From: CAVRRZ01 sp963723745
Lineage (GTDB): Bacteria > Actinomycetota > Actinomycetes > Mycobacteriales > Geodermatophilaceae
DNA length: 64,000 nucleotides
Reading direction: 5' to 3'
NCBI GenBank assembly: GCA_963723745.1
Contig: CAVRRZ010000001.1
Location: 62,001-126,000 of the forward strand
Shown here: positions 19,714 through 28,889 of the stretch, piece after piece
How the letters are laid out: each line of letters begins with the position of its first letter
Position numbering within the stretch: position 1 is the stretch's first letter
Position numbers and translations under genes: made by a program
The notes under the pieces: generated by a model
What the model saw: the letters and a program-made list of their open reading frames with translations, nothing else
Told to the model about the DNA's origin: nothing
Databases searched by the model: none

Positions 19714-20630
19714 TCAGCCGAAGACGAACGGGCGCTGCAGGAGCAGCTGGTAGAGCGAGTGCTGGATGGTCTCGCGCACCTGGTCGGTGAGGTTGAAGAC
19801 CAGCATCGGGTCCTCGGCCGCGGCCGGGCCGTAGGACGCCGTCTCGATCGGCTCCCCGAACGCGATCAGCCACTTCGACGGCAGCGGCACCAGGCCCAGC
19901 GGACCGAGCAGCGGGAACGTCGGCGTGATCGGGAAGTACGGCAGCCCCATCAGCCGGGCCGCCGTCTTGGCGTTGCCGATCATCGGGTAGATCTCCTCGG
20001 CCCCGACGATCGCGCACGGGATGATCGGTACGCCCGGTGCGCAGGGCCGCTGTGACGAAACCGCCCCGGCCGAACCGCTGCAGCGTGTACCGCTCGCGGA
20101 ACGGCTTGCCGATCCCCTTGAAGCCCTCGGGGAAGACGCCGACGAGCTCGCCCTTCGGTCAGCAGCCGCTCGGCGTCCTCGTTGCAGGCCAGCGTGGTGC
20201 CCATCTTGCGCGACATCGTGCCGATGAACGGCAGGTCGAAGACCAGGTCGGCACCGAGCAGCCGGAGCCGCCGCTGGGCCGGATGGTGGTCGTGCAGCGC
20301 CACGGTCGTCATCAGCGCGTCGACCGGCACCGTGCCCGAGTGGTTGGCCACCACGCAGCGCCCCACCGCCGTCCGGGACGTTCTCCATGCCCTGCGCGTC
20401 TCGACCCGGAACCACTTGTCGAACAGCGGCCGGAGCATCGGCAGCAGCACGTGGTCGGTCAGGTCGGGGTCGAAGCCGAACTCGTCGGTCTCGTACTCCC
20501 CCGTCAGCCGGCGGCGCAGGAAGTCCAGGCCACCGGCGAGCTGCTCCTCCCAGCCCGGGCGGCGGCGCGGGGGGTCGTAGCGGCTCGTCTCGTCGTCGGG
20601 CCGCAGCGGGATGACGCGTGCCTCAGGCAT
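19714..20630 (-). CDS. lysophospholipid acyltransferase family protein, frameshifted
   Basis: PlsC-like acyltransferase. The active-site histidine is in VVANHSGTVPVDAL, with H-x6-D in place of the classic H-x4-D. Later blocks include CAIVGAEEIYPMIG and PSKWLIAFGEPIE. Frame changes around 20380 and 20350 (compensating), then 20160 and 20035 disrupt the middle, where GVFPEGFKGIGKPF can be read in another frame. It is coded with the epimerase and bS22 (Rv0502 position). It probably acylates a glycerophospholipid or related lipid. Confidence 0.78.
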
Positions 20631-20669
20631 CGTGCACCGCCCGCAGCGCCGGGGCCGGCGGCGCCGGGC

Positions 20670-21732
20670 TCAACCGGTCGGCTCGACGACGTCCGCGGCG
20701 TCGGCCGCCGTGTCCAGCACCGACCGCGCGCGTTCGGCCAGGTCGTCGACCAGCCGGTGCGGGACCACCGGCGGTGCGGTGCGCGCGTAGTCGGCCAGCG
20801 CCGCCTCCGTGGTGTACCGGGGGGTGTACCCGAACTCGGTGCGCAGCACGGTGGTGTCGACCACCCGGCCGAAGTTGAGGAAGCGCATCTGCTCCGGCGA
20901 GTAGTCGACGAAGCCGAAGCGCCGCGACAGCCGGCCGACCGAGCCCAGCGTCGGCGTGGGCAGCGGCAGCTGCGAGCCGGCCGAGCCGGCGGATGGCCTG
21001 CGAGAGCAGCAGCGTGCCCTCGCCGCCGACGTTGACCGTGCCGACGAAGTCGCCGGTGGTCGCGCGGGCCAGCACGGCCAGGGCGTCGTCCTCGTGCAGC
21101 AGCTGCACGCGGGCGTCGTAGCCGAGCGCGGTGGGCACCACCGGCATCCGGAAGAAGCCGGTCAGCAGCGAGTCGATCCGGGGCCCGATGAAGTTGGTGA
21201 ACCGCAGCACGGCCACGTCGACGTCGGGTCGCCGCCGCGCGAAGGAACGGACGTAACCCTCGATGTCGAGGCTGTCCTTGGCGAAGCCGCCGGAGGGCAC
21301 CCGGCGGGCCTGCATCTTCTCGGTGAAGACCGCGGGGTCGCGCGAGGAGGCGCCGTAGACCGCGCTCGTCGACTTCAGCACGAACCGGCGCACCGAGGGC
21401 GCCCGCTGGCAGGCCGCCAGCAGCTGCATGGTGCCGATGACGTTGAGTTCCTTCATCGGCACCCGGCCGCCGGACCCGGCCGGCGTGGAGCTGATGTTCA
21501 TGTGGACGACGGTGTCGACCGACGCCGAGGCGATGACCTTGCCGATCAGCGGATTGCGGATGTCGGCGCGGACGAACTCGGTGCGCCCGAGCCGCCGCAG
21601 CATCGCCGGCGAGGGCGGGACGGTGTCCACGCCGATGACCCGGCCGATGGCCGGATCGGCTGCGAGCTCGGCCGCCAGCGCGCCACCCAGCCACCGGCTC
21701 ACGCCGGTGACGAGGACGACCGCAGGCGGCAC
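20670..21732 (-). CDS. NAD-dependent epimerase/dehydratase (extended SDR), one frameshift
   Basis: The Rossmann N-terminus VLVTGVSRWLGGALAAELA carries a GxxxxxG cofactor loop, followed by VVHMNISSTPAGSG and FVLKSTSAVYGASS. One extra base near 20980 shifts the C-terminal 100 residues, which continue with MRFLNFGRVVDTTVLRTEFG. By position it equals Rv0501 (galE2). The sugar nucleotide or other substrate is unknown. The GTG start at 21732 lies 10 bp after the bS22 stop. Confidence 0.82.
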
Positions 21733-21742
21733 GAGCGTCAGC

Positions 21743-21841
21743 TCACTTCTTGTTGCGACGCTGGACGCGCGTCTTCTTCAGCAGCTTGCGGTGCTTCTTC
21801 TTCGCCATCCGCTTGCGCCGCTTCTTGATGACCGAACCCAT
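21743..21841 (-). CDS. 30S ribosomal protein bS22
   Basis: 32 aa, starting MGSVIKKRRKRMAKKKHRKL and ending VQRRNKK. The sequence closely matches the tiny actinobacterial ribosomal protein bS22 (AURKAIP1/COX24 domain, Rv0500B position). About half the residues are Lys or Arg, as expected for an rRNA-bound peptide. Easily missed because of its size. It lies between the HTH gene and the epimerase, as in mycobacteria. Confidence 0.93.
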   Translation of the reverse strand: MGSVIKKRRKRMAKKKHRKLLKKTRVQRRNKK

Positions 21842-22093
21842 GTGGCCTGCTCCCGACGTCGTGTGCCGCGCGGTGGCCCGTCGGTGACCGGTGGGTCACG
21901 CCGGACACCGTGCGAGGTGATCAGCTCGTGCGTGCGGACCGCGCTGATCGCGCAGGACCGCCCGGCGTCAGAGCCTACCCGGCCGCCCCGCGGCGACGCT
22001 GCCGCGGGCGGTCCGGAGGTGACGTGCTGGAGCGGCGGCGCTGCAGGGGCCCACCCCGAGCCTGCGAGGGGTGGGGGGCAGCGCAGTCCTTCT

Positions 22094-22428
22094 TCAGGCG
22101 ATGTCGGTGTAGGCGTCGCGCAGGTAGTCCTGGACGGCGCGCTCCGGGACGCGGAAGGAGCGGCCGACGCGGACGGCGGAGAGCTCACCGGCGTGCACGA
22201 GGCGGTAGACGGTCATCTTGGAGACGCGCATCATCGCGGCCACCTCGGCCACGGTCAGGAACGTCACGGCCGCGCGCGGGGCAGGGACGGAGGGCCGGCC
22301 CACCGGCATGGCAGCGGGGTGGGCGGCCGGCACCGGGCGGGCGACGGCGGAGGCCATCGGGCGGCCGATCGGACGCGGGCCGGGGACACCCGGACGGACG
22401 GGGCGGTGGCGCGCTGGGGCATGGTCAT
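22094..22428 (-). CDS. MerR/excisionase-type HTH DNA-binding protein, one frameshift
   Basis: The C-terminal 60 residues form a helix-turn-helix (FLTVAEVAAMMRVSKMTVYR, then VHAGELSAVRVGRSFRVPE), like BldC and Rv0500A. I chose ATG 22428 because GGAGA sits 7 bases upstream, but the frame then shifts once near 22400 before the Pro-rich linker. An ATG at 22357 gives an intact 87-aa protein and is the alternative start. It lies directly upstream of bS22 and the epimerase, and probably regulates transcription. Confidence 0.8.
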
Positions 22429-22712
22429 GTTTTCGTCTCCGGTACCTAGCTCGTGTCGTGGCGCCGGCTTCCCCACCGGCAACTGAACACGCACGCGCTG
22501 TTACAGAAGAGTAGGGGGACGCGCGTGACAGATGCGATGGGTGAAACGGACAGGCGGACCGGTCCGTCCTGGGCAGATGTTCACCTATGCAGCACGCCCT
22601 CCTCGTCATCCGGCGCGTCGCGCGACACGGTGGCCACTTCGTCACCGTCCGTTGATGACGGTGAGGCCATCGGTGCGATAGGTTTCCCGGCCGCCCCGCG
22701 CGCACCGCGAGA
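22429..22712. other. intergenic region between the HTH gene and proC
   Basis: 284 bp that must hold the promoter of the minus-strand HTH-bS22-epimerase-acyltransferase genes. It is less GC-rich than its surroundings near 22500-22520 and 22660-22690. I see no convincing gene, inverted repeat or known operator. Confidence 0.4.
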
Positions 22713-23528
22713 TCAGGATTTCCCCGCCCTCCCCCCGCCCAGCTCGACCGAGCGGGCGTGGGCCGCCTCGATCGCGGCCATGAGCGCCGCCCGCACACCG
22801 TGCTTCTCGAGCTCCCGGATCGCGGCGATCGTCGTCCCTCCCGGGCTGGACACCGCCTCGCGCAGCTGGACGGGGTGCTCCCCCGAGTCGCGCATCATCA
22901 CCGCAGCACCCAGCGCCGTCTGCACGATCAGGTCGGCCGCCAGCGCCCGCGGCAGGCCGAGCAGGATGCCGGCGTCGACCATCGCCTCGACGAGGTAGAA
23001 GAAGTAGGCCGGGCCGCTGCCGGACAGCGCCGTCACCGCGTCCTGCTGGGACTCGGGCACCCGCCGCACCTGCCCCACGGCCGCCAGCAGCGCCTCGGCC
23101 TCGTCCAGGTGCGCATCCCCCGCGTGCGCGCCGGCCGAGAGCACGCTCATCCCCTCGTCGACCAGCGCCGGCGTGTTGGGCATGACCCGCACGACCGGGG
23201 TGCCGGCGGGCAGCGCTGCCTCGATGCGGGAGGTGGGCACGCCCGCGGCCACCGAGACGAGCAGGTGGCGGGTCGCGTCGACGTACGGGGACAGTGCGGC
23301 GAGCAGCACGTCGATGTCCTGGGGCTTGACCGCGAGGAGCAGCACCCGGGCCCGCGCCGCCGCCTCCTCGAGGTCCAACGCCGGCACGCCGTAGCGCTCG
23401 CTGAGCTGGGCGGCGCGCTGGGGGCTGCGCTCGCAGACGACGACGTCTCCCGCACCGCCCCGCCGCAGCAGGCCCGAGAGGAGCGCCTCGCCGATCTTGC
23501 CGCCGCCGATGATCGCCAGGCCGGTCAC
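22713..23528 (-). CDS. proC: pyrroline-5-carboxylate reductase
   Basis: 271 aa, intact. Last step of proline synthesis. NADPH-binding AIIGGGKIGEALLSGLL, then VRVMPNTPALVDEGMSVL and the catalytic-region signature ALSGSGPAYFFYLVEAM, ending with SSPGGTTIAAIRELE. The GTG start overlaps the stop of the upstream ProDH-like gene by 4 bp, so the two are translationally coupled. Confidence 0.96.
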   Translation of the reverse strand: MTGLAIIGGGKIGEALLSGLLRRGGAGDVVVCERSPQRAAQLSERYGVPALDLEEAAARARVLLLAVKPQDIDVLLAALSPYVDATRHLLVSVAAGVPTSRIEAALPAGTPVVRVMPNTPALVDEGMSVLSAGAHAGDAHLDEAEALLAAVGQVRRVPESQQDAVTALSGSGPAYFFYLVEAMVDAGILLGLPRALAADLIVQTALGAAVMMRDSGEHPVQLREAVSSPGGTTIAAIRELEKHGVRAALMAAIEAAHARSVELGGGRAGKS

Positions 23529-24283
23529 GCGGCGGCCCGCCCGACCAGCCGACGGACGAGCACCCCGAGCGCTCCGGGGCCGGAGGGCACGGCGACCCGC
23601 ACCGTCCCCCCCGCGGCCACCAGCCGCTGCTGCTCGGTCGGACGGACTCCGTAGGGCATGACGTGCTCCCAGCTCTCGGGGGGACGGGCGTACCAGGCCG
23701 CCCGCTCACCGGCGATGGCGACCAGGCGGGAATCGGTGGCGGCGACGGCGAGCGCGCCGCCACCGGCCATGAGGACGTCGAGGCAGCGCGCGAACGCCAG
23801 GCCGGCCGAGGGCCCGCGGCCCTGCACCAGTCGCACCCGCCGGTCGCGCACTCGGCGGCAGCGGTCCTCCGCCCCCGGCACGCCGGCCGGGACGGCGATG
23901 CGCGCGGACGGCAGGTCGAGGGCGTCGACGACCCTCGCGGAACCGGTCAGGCAGACCGTCAGCCCCGCCGCGGAGACGACCGCCGCCAGCTGCAGGGCGC
24001 TCGCCGCCCCCAGCCGGTCGACGGGCACGGTGAGTTCGCAGTGCGCGGCCAGCCCGGCCGCCGACACGCGGTCGGCGAGCCCGGCCAGCTCGGCCGCGGC
24101 GTCCGCCGACCGGCCGGGCACGTGCTCGAGGGCGACCAGGCGCCCCGACGCGACCACCTCGGCCGCGGTGCGGACGGCGTCGTCCATCCGCGGCCCGGCG
24201 ACGAAGCGGGCAGCGGCACCCGGCCGCCGGTGACGGAGCACCGGCAGGGCGGTGCTCCGGTCGACGGGCAGGTCGGGAACCAC
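23525..24283 (-). CDS. degenerate proline dehydrogenase-like protein
   Basis: 252 aa. The C-terminus (HVMPYGVRPTEQQRLVAAGG, then VRRLVGRAAA) and the early RFVAGPRMDDAVRTAAEVVA resemble monofunctional proline dehydrogenases of actinomycetes. The middle is short, Ala/Val-rich and lacks clear flavin and active-site blocks, so activity is doubtful. Coupling to proC by a 4 bp overlap is notable, because ProC makes proline while ProDH would oxidise it. A regulatory or scaffold role is possible. The similarity is from memory and only moderate. Confidence 0.6.
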   Translation of the reverse strand: MVPDLPVDRSTALPVLRHRRPGAAARFVAGPRMDDAVRTAAEVVASGRLVALEHVPGRSADAAAELAGLADRVSAAGLAAHCELTVPVDRLGAASALQLAAVVSAAGLTVCLTGSARVVDALDLPSARIAVPAGVPGAEDRCRRVRDRRVRLVQGRGPSAGLAFARCLDVLMAGGGALAVAATDSRLVAIAGERAAWYARPPESWEHVMPYGVRPTEQQRLVAAGGTVRVAVPSGPGALGVLVRRLVGRAAA

Positions 24284-24342
24284 GTCCGGAACCGTAGTGC
24301 GCTCGGGGTGTGCCCCCGGCGGGCCCGGGGTAGCGCGGCGGA

Positions 24343-24903
24343 ATGGCAGGAGAACTGGACGGGATGAGAGTGGCGGTCCTCGCGACCGACGGCGTCGAGC
24401 AGGTCGAGCTGGACCGGCCCTGGCAGGCGCTCGAGGAGGCGGGCGCGATGCCGGAGCTGGTGTCGTTGGAGTCGGGGACCATCACCGCCTACGAGCACAT
24501 CGACAAGGGCGAGACCAGGAAGGTCGAGGCCGTGGTCAGCACGGCCGACCCCGACGGGTACGCGGCCCTGGTCCTGCCCGGCGGCGTCATCAACGGCGAC
24601 TTCGTCCGGGCCGACCCCGACGCGGTGGCGTTCGTGAGGTCCTTCTTCGACGCGGGCAAGCCGGTGGCGGCGATCTGCCACGCCCCGTGGGTGCTCGCGG
24701 AGGCCGGCGTCGTCCGTGGCCGGCGGATGACGTCGTGGCCGTCGCTGCAGACCGACCTGCGCAACGCCGGCGCCACGTGGGTGGACGAGGAGGTCGTCGT
24801 CGACGGCAACCTGACCACGAGCCGCAACCCCGACGACCTCGACGCCTTCTGCGCCGCGATCGTGGAGCAGTTCGGGCAGGAACCCGACGACGAGGAGGAG
24901 TGA
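24343..24903 (+). CDS. DJ-1/PfpI family protein (YhbO/PfpI type)
   Basis: 186 aa, intact. The nucleophile elbow AAICHAPWVLAEAG gives Cys112-His113, with Glu near residues 19-22 and the block ALVLPGGVINGDFV. The family covers glyoxalase III-like, deglycase-like and stress proteins; the exact activity cannot be told. It is divergent from proC's group and convergent with the next gene (3 bp between stops). The acidic tail DDEEE is short. Confidence 0.9.
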   Translation: MAGELDGMRVAVLATDGVEQVELDRPWQALEEAGAMPELVSLESGTITAYEHIDKGETRKVEAVVSTADPDGYAALVLPGGVINGDFVRADPDAVAFVRSFFDAGKPVAAICHAPWVLAEAGVVRGRRMTSWPSLQTDLRNAGATWVDEEVVVDGNLTTSRNPDDLDAFCAAIVEQFGQEPDDEEE

Positions 24904-24906
24904 CCC

Positions 24907-25773
24907 CTACCCGGCGAGCAGGCTCGCCGCGGGGGCCACGGTCAGCAGGGCCCCCGCGAAGACGAGGACCGCGAGCAGCCGTGTCCCGATCGGCTCCCGG
25001 CCCATCCGCTGGCGCCAGACGCTCACGCCCGCGACCAGACCGGTCACCGCGAGCGGGGTGAGCAGCACGGCCAGTTGCGGGATCTGCTCCCAGAGGACGG
25101 TGGCGAGGAAGTAGACGCCGACGCCGGCCGCGAGCGCGATCACCAGCTCACCGGCGAACCGCAGCCACGCCAGCGCGCTCTCCCTCGGGCTGGTCTCCTC
25201 CTCGGGGACGACCTCGCCGTCGCGCACGATCGGGATGGGCCCGGTCGAGAAGTCCTCGGCCTCGGGCGTGCGGGCCGGCCGCCCGGGCAGCCGACGCTCC
25301 CGCTCGACGGCCGGCCGGGCCTTGTCCGCCGTACGCCGGTCCGCGCCGTCCGCACGCCGGTCCACGCCGTCCGCACGCCGGTCCGCGCCGTCCGCACGCC
25401 GGTCCGCGCCGTCCGCACGCCGGTCCGCGCCGTCCGGGCGCCGGTCCCGCTGGGCGGGGGCGCCGGCCGTGGGGGTGGCGGCCGTGGGGACCTCGGGGGT
25501 CCGCGAGGGGCGCAGCCCCGGGATGGCGGCGGTCGAGGGCTCGGGGGCGGGGCGGCGGACCCCGTTGCCGGCCAGGTCGGCCGCCCGCCGCCCGGGATTC
25601 GGCCCGGCGGTGTCGGCCGCCGCCTCGGCGCGGCGCTGGCGCAGGCCGGTCTCGGCCGGGTCGTCCCAGCGGCGCCGCCGCCCGGCGCGGGCCGCGGACT
25701 CGATGCCGGCCTCGCGGAGGATCTCGGCGAGCGGGCGGCCAGCGGTGTCCGGATTCCAGTCCGGTTCGGCCAT
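24907..25773 (-). CDS. membrane protein with DRRADGA tandem repeats
   Basis: 288 aa. Residues 1-30 hold a conserved-looking WNPDTAGRPLAEILREAG segment. Residues 31-150 are Arg/Pro/Ala-rich and include five to six DRRADGA repeats. Residues about 198-285 form three transmembrane helices (ELVIALAAGVGVYFLATVLW and following). It matches the position and layout of Rv0497, next to ppx. The role is unknown. The ATG overlaps the ppx stop (ATGA), so the genes are coupled. Confidence 0.8.
   Translation of the reverse strand: MAEPDWNPDTAGRPLAEILREAGIESAARAGRRRRWDDPAETGLRQRRAEAAADTAGPNPGRRAADLAGNGVRRPAPEPSTAAIPGLRPSRTPEVPTAATPTAGAPAQRDRRPDGADRRADGADRRADGADRRADGVDRRADGADRRTADKARPAVERERRLPGRPARTPEAEDFSTGPIPIVRDGEVVPEEETSPRESALAWLRFAGELVIALAAGVGVYFLATVLWEQIPQLAVLLTPLAVTGLVAGVSVWRQRMGREPIGTRLLAVLVFAGALLTVAPAASLLAG
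25333..25446. repeat. 21-bp in-frame tandem repeat
   Basis: About five and a half copies of a 21-bp unit built on CGCCGTCCGCACGCCGGTC, coding DRRADGA on the minus strand (residues 110-147). Copies are nearly identical at DNA level, so copy number probably varies between strains. Confidence 0.9.
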
Positions 25774-26717
25774 CACGGTGCTCCCAGCGAGTCGAGTCGG
25801 CGCAGGATGACACCCTCCCGCAGCGCCCACGGGCAGATCCGCACGCACGGTACGTCGAGCGCGCGCATCGTCGCCCCAGCCACGACGGCGCCGGCCGGAA
25901 CCTGATGTGCACGGTCGGGTGACACGCCGGGAAGCTCGGCCAGTGCCGACGACTCGATCCGCGAGACGAAGCCGACGAGCTGCTCGAGCCCGGCGAGGGT
26001 CAGCTCCCGGTGCACCCGCAGGCCCGCCGAGTACGGGGCGGCACCGGTCAGCCGGGCCAGGGTGCGGAAGGTCTTGCTCGTCGCTGCGACCAGGTCGGGT
26101 GCGCCCAGGCTGCTCAGCTTCTTCGCCGCCGACTCCAGCTGGCTGCCCGCGTGCGCCTCGAGCGCGGCGAGGCCGTCGAGGTCGGGCCGGCCGCCCTGAC
26201 CGGCGGTCGGCAGGTACCGGCGGGTCATCCGCCCGGCACCGAGCGGCAGGGACAGCGCGACGTCCGGATCCTCGTCGATGCCGCTGGCCAGCTCCAGCGA
26301 GCCGCCGCCGATGTCCAGCACGAGCAGCTGCCCGGCACTCCAGCCGAACCACCGGCGCACGGCGAGGAAGGTCAGGCGTGCCTCCTCCTCGCCGGTGAGC
26401 ACCTGGAACCGGACGCCGGTGCGCTCGCTGACCCGGTCGAGCACCTCCAGGCCGTTGTCGGCGTCCCTGATGGCCGAGGTGACCATGGCCATCAGTTCTT
26501 CGACGCCCTGCTTCTCGGCGGCCTGCTGCGACTTCTGCACGGCTTTGAGCAGCGCCTTCTCGCCCGCCTCGGACAGCATGCCGTCGTCGTCGATCTGCTC
26601 GGCCAGCCGCAGCAGCCAACGGTCGTCGTGCATCGGCGTGGGATGGGCGCCCTCGTGCGCGTCGACCACCAGGAGGTGGACGGTGTTCGAGCCGACGTCC
26701 AGCACTCCCAGCCGCAT
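25773..26717 (-). CDS. Ppx/GppA family exopolyphosphatase
   Basis: 314 aa, intact. ASKHA fold with the phosphate loops GVLDVGSNTVHLLVVDA and LVLDIGGGSLELASG, plus the Glu/Arg block SAIRDADNGLEVL. It degrades polyphosphate or (p)ppGpp-related nucleotides. It is short, like the actinobacterial Ppx (Rv0496 position), and lacks the C-terminal HD domain of the E. coli enzyme. It is followed by the coupled membrane-protein gene. Confidence 0.93.
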   Translation of the reverse strand: MRLGVLDVGSNTVHLLVVDAHEGAHPTPMHDDRWLLRLAEQIDDDGMLSEAGEKALLKAVQKSQQAAEKQGVEELMAMVTSAIRDADNGLEVLDRVSERTGVRFQVLTGEEEARLTFLAVRRWFGWSAGQLLVLDIGGGSLELASGIDEDPDVALSLPLGAGRMTRRYLPTAGQGGRPDLDGLAALEAHAGSQLESAAKKLSSLGAPDLVAATSKTFRTLARLTGAAPYSAGLRVHRELTLAGLEQLVGFVSRIESSALAELPGVSPDRAHQVPAGAVVAGATMRALDVPCVRICPWALREGVILRRLDSLGAP

Positions 26718-26784
26718 GGGGGACAGTCTGCCGGTCCCGCGCCCGCCGCGACGGCAGGGTGTGCTCGCGACCTACCCTGGCGGC

Positions 26785-27609
26785 GTGTCCGACCAGCCCC
26801 CGCCCGAGGTGCCGCTGGACTTCGCCCGGGAGTGGGTCGAGTTCCCGGACCCGGCCGACGCCGACCACGTCGTCCGCGCCGACCTCACCTGGCTCGCCTC
26901 GGCCTGGACGTGCATCTTCGGCCGCGGGTGCGCCGGCGTCGTCGAGGGACGTCCGGACGACGGCTGCTGCAGCCACGGCGCGTACTTCACCGACGAGGAC
27001 GACCTGGCCCGGGTCACCGCGGCGGTGGCCGACCTCTCCGACGACGACTGGCAGCTCGCGCCGTCCGGCCGCGGCGGCGGCCCGACCGACGGCTGGACGG
27101 AGGAGGACGACGACGAGGACGGCGGGAGCGGCCCGCGGTCGCTGCGCACCCGCACCGTCGACGGCGCCTGCATCTTCCTGAACCGGCCGGGCCACCGCGG
27201 CGGCACCGGCTGCGCGCTGCACCGGATGGCGTTGCGCACCGGGCTGCACCCGCTGACCACCAAGCCCGACGTCTGCTGGCAGCTGCCGGTCCGCCGCGAG
27301 CAGGAGCACGTCGACCGGCCCGACGGCACCCGGGTGCTGCGGACGACCCTCGGCGAGTTCGACCGCCGCGGGTGGGGGGCGGGCGGCCACGACCTGCACT
27401 GGTGGTGCACCGGCTCGCCGACGGCGCACGTCTCGCCCGAGCCGCTGGTCGTCACCTACGGCGCCGAGCTCACCGCACTCGTCGGTGGGCCGGCCTACGC
27501 GGAGCTACGCCGGCTGACCGAGGCCCGCCTCGACCAGGGGATGATCGCTCCCCACCCGGCCAGCCCCGGTCCGGTGCCGGTGGAGCTGCACCGGCACCGC
27601 CCGCACTGA
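26785..27609 (+). CDS. conserved Cys-rich protein (Rv0495c-like)
   Basis: 274 aa. The conserved cysteines lie in CIFGRGCAGV, DDGCCSHGAYF and GTGCALHRMAL, like the metal- or cluster-binding layout of YkgJ-type proteins; bound metal is an inference. An acidic loop (EEDDDEDGG) splits the two halves. It sits next to ppx as in M. tuberculosis. Function is unknown. The GTG start gives VSDQPPPEVPLDF. The last 105 bp overlap the 3' end of the convergent regulator gene. Confidence 0.8.
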   Translation: MSDQPPPEVPLDFAREWVEFPDPADADHVVRADLTWLASAWTCIFGRGCAGVVEGRPDDGCCSHGAYFTDEDDLARVTAAVADLSDDDWQLAPSGRGGGPTDGWTEEDDDEDGGSGPRSLRTRTVDGACIFLNRPGHRGGTGCALHRMALRTGLHPLTTKPDVCWQLPVRREQEHVDRPDGTRVLRTTLGEFDRRGWGAGGHDLHWWCTGSPTAHVSPEPLVVTYGAELTALVGGPAYAELRRLTEARLDQGMIAPHPASPGPVPVELHRHRPH

Positions 27610-28593
27610 CCGGTCGCCCGTGAGGTGGGTGGCGCGGAAGGTCTGCCGGTAGGCGCGTGGCGAGACGCCCCGCCGCCGCGCGAACTGATCGCGCAGGCCC
27701 GCGGCCGTGCCGAAGCCGACCAGCCGGGCGATCTCCTCGACCGGGGCGTCGCTGTCCTCGAGCAGCTCCTCCGCGGCGGCCAGCCGGCGGTCGAGCACCC
27801 AGGCGTGCGGCGTGGTGCCGGTCGTCGCCTTGAACCGCCGGGCGAAGCTGCGCGGGCTCATCAGGGCGCGCCGGGCGAGCACGTCGACACTGATGTCGTC
27901 GGCCAGATGCGCCGCCGCCCACTCGAGCACGGCGCCGAGCAGGTCGTCCTCGCAGGCGGCCACCGGTGCGTCGATGAACTGCGCCTGGCCGCCGTCCCGG
28001 TGCGGGGGAACGACCATCTCGCGCGCCAGCGCGTTCGCCGCGGCCGCGCCCCATTCGCGGCGGACCAGGTGCAGCAGCGTGTCCACGCCGGCCGCGGTGC
28101 CGGCGCCGGTGATCACCTGGCCGTTGTCCACGTAGAGCACCGACGGGTCGACCTCGAGGGACGGGTAGCGGGCGGCGAGTTCGCCGGCGTACTTCCAATG
28201 CGTGGTCACCCGCTTGCCCTCGAGCAGCCCCGCCGCGGCCAGCACGAAGGCGCCGGTGCAGTGGCTGACGATCGTGGCGCCGCGGTCATGGGCGGCACGG
28301 AAGGCGTCGAGCAGCGCCGGTGAGGGCATGCGGTCGGCCACCTCCCAGGCCGTGATCGAGATGATGTCCGACCGGACCAGCCGGTCGAGGCCGTACTCGA
28401 CGGTCAACGGGATGCCCGTGTCGGTGCGCACGATGCCCGGGGCCTCGCTGACCAGGCCGAAGTCGAAGGGCGGCAGCCCCATGTCGCGGCGGTCGTACCC
28501 GAAGACCTCGGCGCAGACGCCGAGGCCGAAGGAGCCGGCCAGGCCGTCGGCGACGAGCACGCTCACGACGAGGGGGCGGTCCGCTGCACGCAT
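27505..28593 (-). CDS. GlxA family transcriptional regulator (DJ-1-like sensor plus AraC HTH)
   Basis: 362 aa, intact. The N-terminal DJ-1/PfpI-like domain includes TIVSHCTGAFVLAAAGLLEG and GAGTAAGVDTLLHLVRREW. The C-terminal AraC domain includes SVDVLARRALMSPRSFARRF and EEIARLVGFGTAAGLRDQFA. The last 35 residues are encoded opposite the end of the neighbouring gene, so the true C-terminus might once have been shorter. It is probably a local activator; the target is unknown. Confidence 0.9.
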   Translation of the reverse strand: MRAADRPLVVSVLVADGLAGSFGLGVCAEVFGYDRRDMGLPPFDFGLVSEAPGIVRTDTGIPLTVEYGLDRLVRSDIISITAWEVADRMPSPALLDAFRAAHDRGATIVSHCTGAFVLAAAGLLEGKRVTTHWKYAGELAARYPSLEVDPSVLYVDNGQVITGAGTAAGVDTLLHLVRREWGAAAANALAREMVVPPHRDGGQAQFIDAPVAACEDDLLGAVLEWAAAHLADDISVDVLARRALMSPRSFARRFKATTGTTPHAWVLDRRLAAAEELLEDSDAPVEEIARLVGFGTAAGLRDQFARRRGVSPRAYRQTFRATHLTGDRSVRAVPVQLHRHRTGAGRVGSDHPLVEAGLGQPA

Positions 28594-28674
28594 GCGGGGA
28601 GTATGGCAGAAAAATTGCGTCGAACGTCACTCCTGCCACTCGTGCGGACGACGGGACGCGAGCACGCTCATCGC

Positions 28675-28860
28675 ATGTTCCTGATCACCTGCCCCGTGAC
28701 GAAGACCGACGAGCTGGTCGCCGACCGGCGGATCCGCTCGGTGGTCAACCACCCCACGCACATCGCGATGACCGTGGCGTGCCCCGCGTGCGGCGCGGCG
28801 CACGTCTACCGGACCGGCCGGCGCTGGGAGGCCGACCGTCGCGAGCTCGCCGCGGCGTGA
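28675..28860 (+). CDS. small protein with one CPACG zinc-knuckle motif
   Basis: 61 aa. MFLITCPVTKTDELVADRRI then a CPACGAAHVYRTGRRWE segment, similar to small actinobacterial proteins with a single zinc-ribbon half. An in-frame ATG at 28603 would add 24 residues with poor family character, so I prefer 28675. It is divergent from the GlxA-type regulator. Function is unknown. Confidence 0.6.
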   Translation: MFLITCPVTKTDELVADRRIRSVVNHPTHIAMTVACPACGAAHVYRTGRRWEADRRELAAA

Positions 28861-28889
28861 CCGACCCCCCCCCCCGTTACCTTCCTCGC

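Noticed and set aside
28865..28875. Run of 11 C as a regulatory phase-variable tract
   Set aside because: It lies after a stop codon at the IS edge and would not change a protein.
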